Shown here: one piece after another, positions 51,621-64,000 of the stretch
Numbering within the stretch: the stretch's first letter is position 1
Layout of the letters: each line of letters opens with the position of its first letter
From: Sipunculus nudus
Lineage: Eukaryota; Annelida; Sipuncula; Golfingiida; Sipunculidae
Direction: 5' to 3'
DNA: 64,000 nt
Assembly: GCA_026874595.1 (NCBI GenBank)
Contig: CM049322.1
Location: 44,578,840-44,642,839, forward strand
Notes under the pieces: generated by a model
Seen by the model: the letters and a program-made list of their open reading frames with translations, nothing else
Database searches by the model: none
What the model was told of the DNA's origin: nothing
Position numbers and translations under genes: made by a program

Positions 51621-52950
51621 GGTGTGTGTGTTTTTGCCCCCCTTCCCACTTTTAAAAAAAACTATCCAAAGCCTGTGCATTGGGAACGTGTGTATGGATA
51701 ACATGTAACAGGATGTGGAACGACGTGTCAAGCGGAGCACATAATTATGGCGGACGCCCCTGTACAACATAAGACGAAATGTGTGGCTGTGTTCCATTGT
51801 ATACACACGAATGATCCTTATTGAGAATGTTCACCATAGGTCCGGGTTTTGGGAATCCCCCATAAATCCCCCCTCCTGAGGTGAACTGGTTATGGGTAGG
51901 TTTGTCAAGTGGTCCGTCAATACACAATAGCATTAATGGTGCGGGAGTGCACTAAAGTTATGTCATGCAGAACATTTCATATTAAATGAATAACAAACGT
52001 TACCGCGTGTACCTGGGTCTTTAGGAAATAGTCATTTTGTGTTTCCTAGATGAAGGACATATACGAGCAATATTCTCAGGACAAAATCCTCTATGACGTT
52101 ATAAATGAGTCATGATCGGGATATTACACTTATGTATTCCGGGTGAACTTCGATGTATCATTCTCTGCAAGGTATGCCATACCAGAATAATAACAAACCA
52201 TACACGAAAAACAGGTTCGGGGTCAGACAGAGTCACTCGTTGTGATTTGCCCCGAGGGCAACTATTACACCTTGATCTTACGTTGTGTTTTCTTAGCCTA
52301 TCATGTGGAAAACTTACAATTATAAAATCCCTACTAGTAATCAAAAGACCAAACGCAAAATGTTTAGCAGTGTGTTTTGAATGAAATATATGAAAATATC
52401 TCTATAATTTATGGTACAATTAACTTAAATTTCATGAAAGTTTGATTTAAATAAAATCGACTTACATAAATTAAACAACAAGATGTGATGTAGGTTAACA
52501 TCAAAGACGATTCCATGGTAACTGACACAAACCATAATTTGAATTTTCTCAATATGAGATGCCTAACTCTCCGCTTGATTATTATAGAAAATATGAAGGA
52601 ACTTTAAAAGTATTAATTTAGGAATTATCCAGCAATAACTTTAAAAATATACCCTTAGGTCTTAAGAATATCGTGCCGACAAAGCTGATGGCGATTACTT
52701 TGTCCTCCCTCCAACAAAATGTGGGTTAATCGATAATTGCAGCCGTAATACAGCCTTAATACCTTGTATAGAACGTTGGCCTTCATGGGTATACCGGATA
52801 CAATCATTTAGGCATGCGCGGAATCACCATTCGGTTATTGTCGCTTAGTTTTTGGAATAATAAATGACCTAGGCACATTGTTATAAGTCATAAAAAGTCA
52901 TCGGTAATTTAACTTGTGTGTCATATATAAAAAAGCATATATACAGGGAC
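49500..52950. other. Spacer with microsatellites
   Basis: No gene seen. (TA)n/(CA)n tracts at 50038-50123 and (TA)n at 51568-51615. Open frames at 50899-51090 and 52099-52384 show no domain. Confidence 0.3.
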
Positions 52951-53209
<259 letters not shown>

Positions 53210-54155
53210 AGGCAGACAGAGAGATATGTTGAGAGAGAAACAGACAGACGAACAATCACAGTCTATTATTCGTTTACATATCATATTTAGGCGTTAGTTT
53301 TATTATAATAATTGATTTGACTGGTCATACTGAATGCCTCATGAATAACTCCAAACCAAAGTTATTAAAAATTATCTATTCTGCAGCTCGTCTACGTGTT
53401 CTCTTTCTCTCACACACACGCACACACACACAAAGTTTTCCGACTGGGGTTCAAGTTACCCTATTTGTTTTCTTCATTTTTTACGCACAGAAAGTACAGG
53501 GTGCAAAATTTTTCTTTTGCTTTGCTACACACACCTTAACAAACACCACCGCTTGTTCACAAGGCGTATTTTGCTTATTGCTCGTGCAGAACAAACGTGT
53601 CTTGATTATAGGCTTGCCGCTGCAAATAAATATAGCCAGCTGATCAAAGTCATAATGTCATGTGACTCTTTATATAAATAAAGACGGCAGTTTACAATTC
53701 TTTGTCATCAGACCATTGTCATAAGACAGTAAGACGTATAGACTTCTAATATATTACAGACAGAGGAGAAGACTAAATATCTTCCACTTGAGGAGTTTCC
53801 CCGTATCCGGGGCATATCAAGGAAAAACAAATTGCCCAGCGTCTTCGGACCACCACATAATTGCGACCACCACATAATTTACAACCAGTCTTCTTAGTCC
53901 CGATTGTTTTTAGTGTTTTCCAAATGACAAATAACCCAATATTGCACCTTCCTTTTAAATCTAAATTACGAACACATTTCTCGAGCTAATGAAATATAGT
54001 AATGTAGAAACGAAAATGGGACCACTGATCATTGAAATAATATTTGTCCCATTTTAGTGGCCTGCCGTAAGGTCACAACCGAATTTCAGAACCAACGTTG
54101 TTACGGGGTGACATAAAAGCGGACCGAACTGTCTCGCTAGTGAAGCTTGCTTTTC
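53210..54155. other. Spacer
   Basis: No gene seen. GACCACCACATAATT occurs twice in tandem at about 53849 and 53867. Confidence 0.3.
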
Positions 54156-54209
54156 TAGCGACGCGGTTGGAACGCCGGACATGTGCGCCACCGACATGGG
54201 TTCAAATCC
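54156..54209 (+). mobile_element. tRNA-like promoter (SINE head fragment)
   Basis: A box-like TAGCGACGCGG at 54156-54166 and B box GGTTCAAATCC at 54199-54209, correctly spaced. No acceptor stem was found, so it is not a tRNA gene; a SINE head is likely. Confidence 0.55.
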
Positions 54210-54722
54210 AGAATCGGTTAGGATAGGCAATACATGCGACAATGTCATCAAAGAGTAAAATGAACAATAATGTTATATACGAAGAATACATTTCATTTGA
54301 CGTCGACAGGTGTCGCCAGGGTCAGTTATAAGACTGTTCTTTCAAGTAGTTTGCACTTTAATAACATGATATCTCATGCACAAAACTTTTAAAAGGTTGA
54401 TAGATGATCATTTCCTTGGGTGCTCTGACGCCTTTGTTAGGGATATATCAGCTCATTTTACCTACAACCTGTTAGAAAAGACAGTACACGCGCCAATGTT
54501 GTGAAACAGAAAACATATAAACATTAGTTCTATGCGTATGTGCTGATGTTTAAAGATAAATAGTTGTCAGACTTGACGCCATATATCTTTATTGAATGTA
54601 TTGGGATATTTTGGCGGGACCTCCATATGTTATAATCAGGTAATTAGATTTTGTTACTCAGACTTCTTTATTGATCAAGTCACTCTTGTTCTTTTATAAA
54701 TTGCAGTTTGTGGTGTGGGACA

Positions 54723-54776
54723 TAGCTTAACTGTTCAGGCATAGCCTTTGGAGCGCAGTGTCCCCTGTTCGAAGCC
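54723..54776 (+). mobile_element. Second tRNA-like promoter (SINE head fragment)
   Basis: A box-like TAGCTTAACTG at 54723-54733 and B box-like TGTTCGAAGCC at 54766-54776. Weaker than the previous one. Confidence 0.4.
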
Positions 54777-55130
54777 CGTTAGTGCCTTTGATGCCAAATG
54801 GTGATTTTCGATAAATAGATTCACTTCCTTAATGGCAGTTGATCGCTTTTAGATTGCCCCTTTTACTGTATGAAATTAAATCATTCTTACCGTACTGCTA
54901 CATACTTACCGTGTAACATACCGTGGCACCAAATGGCCCGGAGCCTATACTTGGAAATGAAACTGCATGGTGTTTGTATAATGCTGCTCAGCAGAAGTGG
55001 TTTATAATTTGATACACACATCTATACTTATCCATGTTAGGGTTGTTACGTGGCGTCATCTACATTTCCTGTTAAGAACTTACGTGGACTACTAACGCAG
55101 AATCAATCATGTCAGATATCGCCGTTAATA

Positions 55131-55238
55131 TCGAGTTTTACCATTAGTCCATTTTGACTAGTAGGTTTTATCCCTAAGTATTGCTAGCTAAATAGGGGAA
55201 ACACCTACTAGTCAAAAGGGACAAATGGTAACACTCGA
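55131..55238. repeat. 108-bp hairpin (long inverted repeat)
   Basis: Arms of 46 bases (55131-55176 and 55193-55238), about 87 percent complementary, around a 16-base loop. The core CTTTTGACTAGTAGGTGTTT faces ATTTTGACTAGTAGGTTTTA. It may be a foldback transposon or the source of a hairpin RNA. No coding frame. Confidence 0.8.
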
Positions 55239-57533
55239 TCACATTTTTTCTAGGTAATCCGATATCGGGAGGGGGGGGGGGGGGATTTGATTCATGCGAA
55301 ATGAAATTTATTTTTAAATACCCACTGCCGCATATATTAAGGATCCTTGTTGTCCGCATGCTCCTTGTTGCCCCTCAAGTATCTATTACATATTGGCTTC
55401 CATTGGTAAAGAGAGAAAAAAATGAGGGTTCACGAATTTTATATAAATGAACAAAAAGTTTAAATTGCGTAATCAGCTTTAGGTTGCGGCCTAAAGTTCC
55501 TTGTGCATATGAAACGGTATGTTTAATTTGAGTCCAATACGTTTTATAATGAAACATCCCTCCGTAGATTTTCTGTCAAATGTTTTTGCTTCCACTGTTG
55601 GTTTTGATAATATATGATCTTTTAAAACAATGATCGATTTTGTGTGTAATTATTTGATATAACCAAAATATTAACTTAAAATATATATTCTGGGGTCCAC
55701 AAGATTAAAGGCAGCTCATAACGTGCATGGACAAACACGGTAATTAGTCTTGATTCGAATTGTCTTAATACTATGCGGTAGGTGACATTTTGGGACCGAA
55801 CTGCCTGAGGTAAACATCATTCCATTTCTGGCACTTGCTGTCTCGCTTGCTCCCTCTCGCTCTCTTCCTCCCTCAAGGTAATTCAGCCTTTACATCATAA
55901 CAATACCACACCAACTTATCTATATCTTTCATGTAATATGGCATCTACCACACAAGGTTTTCCCATTACCTCTATATCCTATCACCACTTCATCCGTACC
56001 TCTGATTTAGGCTGATACACGTAGTCGCTTGTCGACTACCCGTATTCTAGTTTACTGTGTAATATCTATGACCTTTACTCACAAATGAACAATGTATTAC
56101 TTGTCGGCGAATTGAAGCATATGTAACGAGTAACAGGTTCGCTTTTAGCAACTAGGCTAAGGTTCACTTCCTTATCAGCTTTTTTTCGAATAGAGAGCTG
56201 CCATCATGGAGCTTGTCCCAAGATTTAAGTACATGGCAAAAACACCGGCGAATCTCCGGGAAACGAATGAAAGACTCGAAAGATATAATTATATTAAATA
56301 TAAAAGGCCCGGTAAATAGAGGGATCGATGGTTAAAACAAAACAATACTTTTATTATTTCACAAGATGATTTCCGTATATATTAAGAAAGCTTACACAAA
56401 TGCATCTGAATCAGAACTATTGTTGGTCCTACTGCTTCAGACGTGCAGTATATTTGCTATTGAAAAGTACGGGGTTTCCATTTTAAACATTATACGTGTA
56501 GAATACGTAAATGCAGCTTTTAAATATGTGATTTGGACTTAACCGTTTAGGAAAAAAAATGTTTCTAATGATTAAATACTGAAATAATTCTAATACGGAA
56601 TGAGAAAAGAAGGGTAAATCTTGCTCCTCAAGATTTTCATAAATTCATAAACTGCAACGATAACAAACGCATTTGTTTTGGAAACCATTAAGGCGGTTAT
56701 AATTCGAGATCATATGTCAGATAAAAAATAAGTTGCGTTTCAGTCTCATTGGGCGCTAAATGCTTAAGAAATCTTAGAAAATCTCTTTTGTTTCCTCATT
56801 GAAGGTACGCTGCGGGACTTGCAAAGTGTCGTAGCTGCATAGAATGGTGACTTCTCAAAACTGTGCACTCCTTTATAGAGTTCGGTGTTCGGCCACTCAT
56901 GTAACATAAAATATCCATTTACAGAGAACAGTCTACCATAATCAATTGTAACCGTTCTGTAACAGGTTTACACTTATAACCATGCACCGATTATGAACCA
57001 TTAAGCACGCTGTTTTCCTATAGTGTATATGGTTGACTATTGTTCATCAAGTGTTTCATTTAAACCTGAACTATTCATTGCAGAATCAACAGTGTTTCTC
57101 TAATGTATTCAACCCAATGGAATATAAAAACGCGCGTTGCCAGGATAAAAAGAAATGATTACACACTTTCATCAGAGCACACTTATTGCCACAGTGATGA
57201 TAAGAATTAAAAAAGCAGGGATGTCGAAATTCTTCAATTAGAAATTGTATTATAGGCAGACAATACAACAGCGAGAAATTTCTATCAATGATTAAATATG
57301 TCAAAACAGAAAGGGCCAGTGCGGCAAGTGTGCCATTTAAACGTAATTTTTACAGACGAAGGCAAAAATACGCTGCGCAAAACTACGTAGTACATATTAT
57401 GTATGATAAAATTATATATCTCTATATCTGTATAAATCTAGAGCTCTGTTTCGATATCATTAACAACCCTAGCAGTTGCTTGTTGCAAATATAATATATG
57501 TGTATATGTTATAAATATATGTACACATATATT

Positions 57534-57614
<81 letters not shown>

Positions 57615-58139
57615 GAGGTCAGTACTTTTTAACATTTCGGATAAATCAAGAGCAAAAGACAATGACGTATTTATATATATATTTTTAGGAGTTTCAAACT
57701 ACCTTTTGAATTGCCGGTCAAATAACACCTTGAACTTGATTATTAATGCCGGAGGATCACATCATGTATGCTCGAGTCATCACTTTGGACTGCTCATCAT
57801 ATGTTCTTATATCATTTTCTATCGATCAAACTTATATTACCAGGTGTTTCTCAGCGGAAGTAAACGATCACACCTGGATGTTACGAAGCAGGAATATCTA
57901 TCCCCACCTTTATCAATATCTCTAAAAAGCTTTTAGAACTTGGAGTTGAAACTGTAATTGCAACTTGCAAGTTCATTTTTTTTTTTTTTTTATTTTGCTG
58001 AAGGTTACCGCCTTAATGTTTTATGTTCCCTTATCTTATTCCTAGTTGAAGTATAAACATGTACGTCTCGGTTCCATTTCGACTTGGGACTAGGTGAAAC
58101 GGCGGTATCCCTCGCTTCCCGTTATATTATTTTGTGTCT
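55239..58139. other. Spacer with one small candidate ORF
   Basis: No gene is firmly supported. A 37-codon plus frame at 56206-56319 starts in a good context (CATCATGG) and encodes MELVPRFKYMAKTPANLRET followed by a charged end; it could be a small ORF or first exon. A (CA)n/(TA)n tract lies at 57536-57610. Confidence 0.3.
57536..57610. repeat. (CA)n/(TA)n microsatellite
   Basis: CA alternation followed by about 60 bases of TA. Confidence 0.95.
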
Positions 58140-58395
58140 CGGTGTCATCCCGGCCTTTAGGATTGTATGTGTGTAACCATTCCCATTGTTAAACCATAAT
58201 ACCAAGAAACCCCCAAGTACGTACGCGGATGAGTCACGGAGGTGAGGCACAGCCTTTCCATTAAGTATGCAGAGCGACCAACATAGGTGAGGGCCGATCG
58301 TGAACATCCAACCGCCTCCACTGAGATTTGAACTCACGACCTCCCGGGTTGAGTCCGATGCTTTACCCAATAGCCTGTTCCCGTGTAAGTCCATA
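58140..58395 (-). mobile_element. tRNA-derived SINE copy
   Basis: On the minus strand it reads GGGAGGTCGTGAGTTCAAAT, CTCAGTGGAGGCGGTTGGA, TTCACGATCGGCCCTCACC, then CTTAATGGAAAGGC, collinear with the full-length copy at 36325. The B box GAGTTCAAATCTC is intact; the 3' part is diverged and lacks the A-rich tail. Confidence 0.8.
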
Positions 58396-59734
58396 GCATA
58401 TCAAATACCGTAATGCCAGGAGTGCAAAGGCTATTTGTGCCTGATATGTAATAATGCAATTCTCATAACCGTTTGTATTTCCGTCTTGTTTGTTTGTATT
58501 TTTCTCGGTTAATTATTACATCTTACAGATTATCGTAAATGACGATCAACCCGTTACAACAAAACGATAAATCAGGTTGTCATATTATAGTAAATGTATG
58601 TTCAGATACGATCAGCTTGTGAATATCCGCATGTCGGACAAGACAATTTGCTACCTTAAATAAGGGCCCTAGGCTCGAGTAAAAACGATGACTATTTTTC
58701 CTCCGCAACAGCGCGAGAAATCTACAAAAAGTTCTAGATAAGGTTTCCCGATTTGTAGGAAGATGTGAAAAGCTAACGCAGGTGTCTTATGCTGCCATAT
58801 CAATATACGATGCAGTGCACTGTTAGTTGATAACTTCACAAGATGCATGCTACCAAACAAGTATTCGCCATGTATCCCTCATCATGAAAATGGTTATAAA
58901 GTGATACTAAAATACTTAACTCGAAAAATACAACTCAAACCTGACCAGATCATTAACGTAACATTTTAAACCCGCAAAATGGAAAAAAAAAAAAAAAACA
59001 CGGAAGAATTTGATAATTCCAGAGGTTATGACTAAATTGATATATTTAAAAGCATGCGATTTACATACATCCCACCCCCTTCTCCTTTTTAAGTGACTTC
59101 GTTGTTTTCTTTAACAGGTATATTACTTTGAAATGCTTTAATGGGCACTATATACATAAAAAAACAATATCGACATTTGGATACTATATGCATGCAGCTT
59201 GATCAATGAAAGTATAATAAGTTGATAATAATGTAAGCCTGTCCAGCAAAATATAAATACTCTGTGAAATATTTCGTACGGTGCTGTAGCGCTCAAACAC
59301 TCGATATTCATCAGACTATCATAGACAGATTTCAGAAGTGGTATAGTTGTCACGAAATGGATGGTGTCATTTTATTTGTGAAGCTGTACCTGGTTAGCTG
59401 TTCATTGAACGAGGATTGACTCGGTCTGAGTATTTCATTGTTAAACAATGGCGGGTTTTCAGTGAGAAGTTGGCGAGTTTGCGGCTTTCTTAAATCGTTT
59501 TTGGGGTCTACTCTTGTTTTTTTTTCTAGAAGGGATCATTTTCAGATCACCACATTTTGTTCCAAGCCTTTTAAGTATTCAGCGTGCTTATTAATATATA
59601 TGGACCATAGTAGGAAAAGCTGGCGAGGCATTGTAATTGTCTTAAAAACAAAAATAAGCATCTAGCTTAGATTGGTATTTTAGAGAGTCAAAACACAGTA
59701 TTCGGGGAGACAGAGGTATGGAGCCTGCAGAGGC
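58396..59734. other. AT-rich spacer
   Basis: No gene seen; a 17-base poly(A) lies near 58983-58998. Confidence 0.3.
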
Positions 59735-60295
59735 CAGAAGCTGCCAGTGAGGTGCGTCAAGTGAGGTACTGCTAGTGAGGCTCTGTCCAACGAGTGCTGT
59801 CGAACGAGATGCTGTCCATCAATGTGCGGATGTCTAGTCAGGTGCTCCCACCTGGTGTCCAGTGAGTTGCTGCCAGCTGGTGCCCAGTGAGATGCGGCCA
59901 GCCTGTCTCCAGTGACATGCTGTAAGCTGGTGTCAAGTGAGGTGGTGTCAGCCGGTATTCAGTGAGGTGCTGTCAGGTGGTGTCAAGTGAGGTGGTGTCA
60001 GCCGGTTTTCAGTGAGGTGCTATCAGGTGGTGTCCAGTGAGATGCGGCCATCCTGTCTCCAGTGACGTGCTGTAAGCTGGTGTCCGGTGAGGTGGTGTCA
60101 GCCGGTATTCAGTGAGGTGCTGCCAGGTGGTGTTCAGTGACGTGCTGTAAGCTGGTGTCCGGTGAGGTGGTGTCAGCCGGTGTCCAGTGAGGTGCTGTCA
60201 GGTGGTGTCCAGTGAGGTGCTGATTGCCGCTGCCCAGTTAAGTGCCACCAAAGGATGGCAAGTGAGGTGCCTCCAGCTGGGGTCCAGTATCACTA
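59735..60295. repeat. Minisatellite, 25-bp unit, about 22 copies
   Basis: Unit close to AGTGAGGTGCTGTCAGGTGG then TGTCC. Variants (CAGCCGG, GGCCATCCTGTC, TAAGCTGG) recur in a patterned order, so higher-order units of 2 to 4 repeats have been copied. GT-rich on the plus strand, low in stops but with no coding evidence. Confidence 0.92.
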
Positions 60296-61514
60296 GTCAA
60301 GGAGATAAAGAGACTATGAGAGACTGTGCTTTAACTTAAGTTTTATTTAGGCGTCATAGACTGGGAACCCCGTCTGGTAGGACATTTTGAATAATGTTCC
60401 TTTTATGTTCTTTTAATATACTCTTTTTGTTTAGCCGCTGACTTGTGATTTGGTGTTGGCCTGAGTGCCATAAAAAATACACAATCTCTATTTTTTCCCT
60501 GTTGAACCAAGGTCAACCGTGTTCTTCCCCTGGTAAGGGCAAACATTTCCTCAGGGCACCAGAACGGGGTAACTGTCATTGGGTAACAACATCAACAACA
60601 GCAATGCTGTATTAGAGTTCCAAATCCATATTTACATATTACAAAGTGGTCCATCTAAACATATTACAGATACAAATTATTATTTGTGCCACCCATGGAT
60701 GAAAACATATCAGTGGCCTACTCATGTTAACTATAGTGTTACAACCGTTACCATTATTTTTGCGAGTTGGGTGTTATATTGTGGATATATGACCACATTC
60801 AGAACTACCTTTATGTAAAGTATATTCTTGATCCTATACCATAACTTCTTTGTTATATGTAATTTATTATATTTATCTTAAATCATGCTAGATATGTTTT
60901 TCTTATTCTTTATTCTTTAATCTTTTAGATTGGAAATTTATGTTGCTGCGTAATCATGATCATTATTCCAGAATAACACTCAAATACGGGGTAAGTTTTT
61001 ACTCCTTTTTCTAACTTTAATGGCGTGGTGATGGCATAGATTTCGTTCTGTTGGATCGGGGCGGCATATAAATTATTTGTTTTAATGATTATATAAATGA
61101 AGGATGTTTGTATTGTTCAATGAAACATTGAGGTCGGTGGAGGTTAGTAACTGGGGGATATTGACTATACTTGCCTTGTTAGTGTGCGTTCGCTGGATCT
61201 TTCAGGTGCTCTTACACAAAAACTAAACCACCCCACTCAACAATTAAGCAAATATTATTCTCGTTACCATTGGACACTAATAACACACAAGTAGAACATA
61301 CTTTGATCGCTGCTGTGTGCAGGTTACCACTGAATATCATTTGCGCGAGTAAAAGATATGATGGTAATATATAAAAGTATAGTGTGGTGATCAGAGTTCA
61401 GGGTATGTCTTTTATTTATGTGCCTTGATCAAATGCAGTCACGTTCACGCCTTGACAACTGTGCGCCTTTTTCACAAATCGCATGTCTACCACATCGGAC
61501 ATAATATTGGGTAA

Positions 61515-61583
<69 letters not shown>

Positions 61584-61674
61584 ATGCAATTATACCCGAA
61601 TAGCACCCAAATTGTATAAGAATAAAATGGAGTGTCAGAGAAAAACATTAATTTAAACCTCCGATTTAAATAAT
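60296..61674. other. AT-rich spacer
   Basis: No gene seen. (TA)n at 61515-61580. Confidence 0.3.
61515..61580. repeat. (TA)n microsatellite
   Basis: About 66 bases of alternating TA. Confidence 0.95.
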
Positions 61675-62064
61675 TTATTTAAAGATCTGATCTTCCTCTA
61701 CAACTAAATGTTTTCTTTTTATGCTGAGCAGAGATAGTTTTCTGGAATTCTTCCAGTGAACCTTCCTCTTACAATGCAGGCACCTTATATTAGAACTTAT
61801 ATTTTCCACCATGCCTCTATATAAAAAAACATAATTTACTGAATCACTAAAATCAAAATTCATCAGATCACAAGCAGGATTCTGAGGACGCCACTCATTC
61901 TTCTTGTTGAAATCAGATTTGACTTCCTCAGAATAGTTCTGTGTTACTTTAATAGCATGAGAAGGTGGCGCCATCTTGTTGAAATCATAATTATTTCTTC
62001 TACTGTCTGGGAGCAGATTATCATCCAAAAAATCCTTGAAATTAATACTTGTGATTCTGATCAT
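61675..62064 (-). CDS. Hypothetical protein, 129 aa
   Basis: The longest non-repetitive open frame in the window, from ATG (context AAAATGA) to TAA. The composition is protein-like rather than AT noise: charged, with stretches such as DFLDDNLLPDSRRNNYDFNK, NEWRPQNPACDLMNFDFSD and a basic C-terminal part with one CxxC (RCLHCKRKVHWKNSRK). No signal peptide or membrane segment. I do not recognise a family. It could be a single-exon gene, one exon of a larger gene, or a fragment of a mobile-element ORF; the two SINE copies just to the right show that the area accumulates elements. Confidence 0.35.
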   Translation of the reverse strand: MIRITSINFKDFLDDNLLPDSRRNNYDFNKMAPPSHAIKVTQNYSEEVKSDFNKKNEWRPQNPACDLMNFDFSDSVNYVFLYRGMVENISSNIRCLHCKRKVHWKNSRKLSLLSIKRKHLVVEEDQIFK

Positions 62065-62398
62065 TTTACCTCCAACTGGAACTATTAGTCCTTTTTAAAT
62101 TAAAAGCTAACGACAGAGGAGAGATGATTGAGTTTCATTTTCACATTTTCGTTTACCTGTCGATATTTTACGATTTCTAAGGTAAAATCCTCGTCCATGA
62201 AGATGATTCTCTTTACTCCTGAGGATGAGTAGCGGTTATGTAGATTACGAAATTTACATTTACTTTATGTGGGCACATTTTGAACTCTCCTTTAAACCCC
62301 TTATCATTTTGGGATTTTACGCCTGAGTCTACTGACTCATCAGGCCGGAACTTATCCCGGTTTCGGCAGCGTGTAGTGACTTAGGAGTTTAACTCCTC

Positions 62399-62615
62399 TT
62401 GGATGGGACGCTTGTCCTCTGCAGGTTACCTTTCCAGTATAAACTGGTACCCATTTCTACTGCTGAGTTGGACAGATGCACGCTTGCGGTTGGGACCTTG
62501 CCCAAGGGTCATTGCAAGGGGGGGGGGGGGGTAATGTCACCGAGATTCGCTTTGACGACCCTCTCGATCATGAGCCAGGTACCTTAACTATTACACTACC
62601 GCCTAGCTTCATCCA
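62399..62615 (-). mobile_element. SINE copy of a second family
   Basis: On the minus strand it starts with a tRNA-like head (GGCGGTAGTGTAATAGTTAA, then GTCGTCAAAGCGAATCTCGG), then poly(C) (62518-62531), TTGGGCAAGGTCCCAACCGC and GAAATGGGTACCAGTTTATA. The CCTTGGGCAAGG...AAATGGGTACCAG part resembles a SINE tail shared by many aquatic animals. The 62-codon plus frame is incidental. Confidence 0.6.
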
Positions 62616-63039
62616 TAACTGGCTTTAATTCGCGTTTTCTATTTTTTTTACCATTCTTCACACTGAAGAAGCGCTGACTTGAAAGCTACTGTCATGGCTA
62701 TTTCTCTGAGAGATTCATGTGTCCCGTTTATTCTCTCCTGAGTAAATCAAGTCCTCCACCACACAGTGTTTTCTTCGCAGCATGCAGTCTTTGGTCTTCC
62801 GTTACCTGATATTTGACATAGTCGGCCCGCGTTTTGTATTTTTGCTATTAATCTCCACTGGAGGATGAAATGATTAACAGATGGCAACAACTGGAGGCAG
62901 ATATGGTAGTTTCCTACAGGTGTCATAAGTCACATGCATGCCCCGACTCTGGAAAAGCATTTTACCAGTACTAATCTGAACTGGTATATAGAAAATAAGC
63001 ACCACGTTACACCAAAAGAATTTCAATGTCATTTGTACA

Positions 63040-63290
63040 TTTACCATGGAGATATTAAGTGTGAAAAAGAGCGTTGTTTTATTGCGGGTGCTCGGTGTGT
63101 GTCACCCCATTCCTGGATTATGAAACTGAGGAGCCCCCAAAAGTTGCACCCGTTTGTATATGAAACACTACTGTTGGTGGTAGTCTCCTCATTATGCCTA
63201 CTTAAATCTAACGCTCGATGGGGCCGCCTGTGAAAAATCTCAAATTCGATGTTCCAGCGTTCATCCATGTGCTCTTCCCATAGACCACGA
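63040..63290 (-). mobile_element. tRNA-derived SINE copy, degraded
   Basis: On the minus strand GATTTTTCACAGGCGGCCCC, then ACAAACGGGTGCAACTTTTG, GGGGCTCCTCAG and GAATGGGGTGACACAC align in order with the SINEs at 36325 and 4086. The tRNA-like head is badly damaged. The open frames on both strands here (75 and 99 codons) are therefore not genes. Confidence 0.6.
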
Positions 63291-64000
63291 AAACCTGTAT
63301 TTTAAGTTATTCTTAAGCTTTAAAAATGTGAAACAAATATCCTGCTTGGACTCAGTTAAAACCCAGGGACATATACAATAAAAATCTAACAAACAAACAA
63401 TTACAAACAATGAATGTTACACTCGTTCTTAAATCGAAACCATGGTATAGGTAATTTCAAAATTTGTAGTTCTCCATATTTACATAAAGTACACCCATGC
63501 AGGATAACCTTGCATGAACCTTCACCTGCGTGACATGTATATTTATCACCTCACAAGAAGCAGCATAACGTTTACTGTGTTTATTAACTCAAAGTGGCAC
63601 CCCTGAAACTATGCTTTAAAGCCTGTGAAGCTTTGGGCCTAACACAAAGGGTGCAATGTCATGGCGCCGGATCTGTGTGGAACTAGTGCCACGTTTTTAT
63701 TTCTTCTGCAGAATAATAAAAGGTATAGGACATTATTTTCATGCTTAACAAAACATCCTAAATCATGCAAAATATATATTTTGTTTTTTATTCTGCAATA
63801 TTTAAATGGAGAATTTACTTGTTTCTTTACGTGCGTATATTGATGGTCATAATTTCTGAATAAATACTCAAATATGGTGTAATTCTTACTCGCATATCAC
63901 TAAACTCCTCTTCAGCGTGTTTATTGTGTCTCACTACATGCACTGTTGCATATTATTTAATAAATTTTGTTCATTATCAAATCGTAACCGTCGCGTTCCG
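63291..64000. other. Window end, AT-rich spacer
   Basis: No gene seen. Confidence 0.3.

Noticed and set aside
62934-63268. 99- and 75-codon ORFs on opposite strands
   Set aside because: The region aligns with the SINE family on the minus strand.

Overview
This is an AT-rich, gene-poor animal nuclear window. Evidence is GT/AG introns with phase-consistent exons, TATA boxes, poly(A) signals, many long (TA)n tracts, tRNA-derived SINEs and decayed LINEs. The domain families (galaxin-like di-cysteine repeat proteins, PAN/apple plus C-type lectin proteins, a quiver/sleepless-type Ly6 protein) point to a lophotrochozoan, most likely a mollusc. The species cannot be named from the sequence. No prokaryotic operon, CRISPR array or viral gene was seen.

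Layout. 1-4.6 kb: AT-rich spacer, microsatellites and one damaged SINE. 4.6-6.8 kb (+): two exons of a GPI-anchored Ly6/uPAR-type protein; its signal-peptide exon was not found. 7.7-8.9 kb: a ~32-33 bp minisatellite, followed by a TTAA-flanked MITE at 8.98-9.41 kb. 10.5-11.75 kb (-): a decayed LINE. 15.87-17.35 kb (-): a PAN/apple plus C-type lectin gene broken by two TGA codons and a frameshift. 21.9-22.2 kb and 29.1-30.1 kb (-): further LINE fragments.

24.66-28.74 kb and 30.33-35.28 kb are two diverged copies of one segment in direct orientation. The first carries a complete two-exon galaxin-like gene (27.02-27.89 kb, 80 aa). In the second, the flanks are present but the stretch holding that gene is absent, and a ~1.9 kb extra segment is present elsewhere. 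36.3-36.7 kb holds a full-length SINE with perfect 12-bp target-site duplications. 39.3-42.4 kb (-) has a string of candidate exons: apple-like, lectin-like, then a membrane segment with a charged tail. They do not join cleanly and may be another decayed receptor or lectin.

47.47-49.41 kb (-) holds a second galaxin-like gene (194 aa, six 28-residue repeats). It has the same architecture as the first: a 67-nt signal-peptide exon, a phase-1 intron, then one exon with all repeats. The rest (49.5-64 kb) is spacer with microsatellites, a 25-bp minisatellite, a 108-bp hairpin, several SINE copies and one unrecognised 129-aa ORF.

The two galaxin-like genes are the strongest intact coding units. They look like secreted, disulfide-rich, arginine-rich proteins differing mainly in repeat number. 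The loss of one copy by deletion and the decay of the neighbouring lectin locus fit a secreted-protein neighbourhood with rapid gene turnover.
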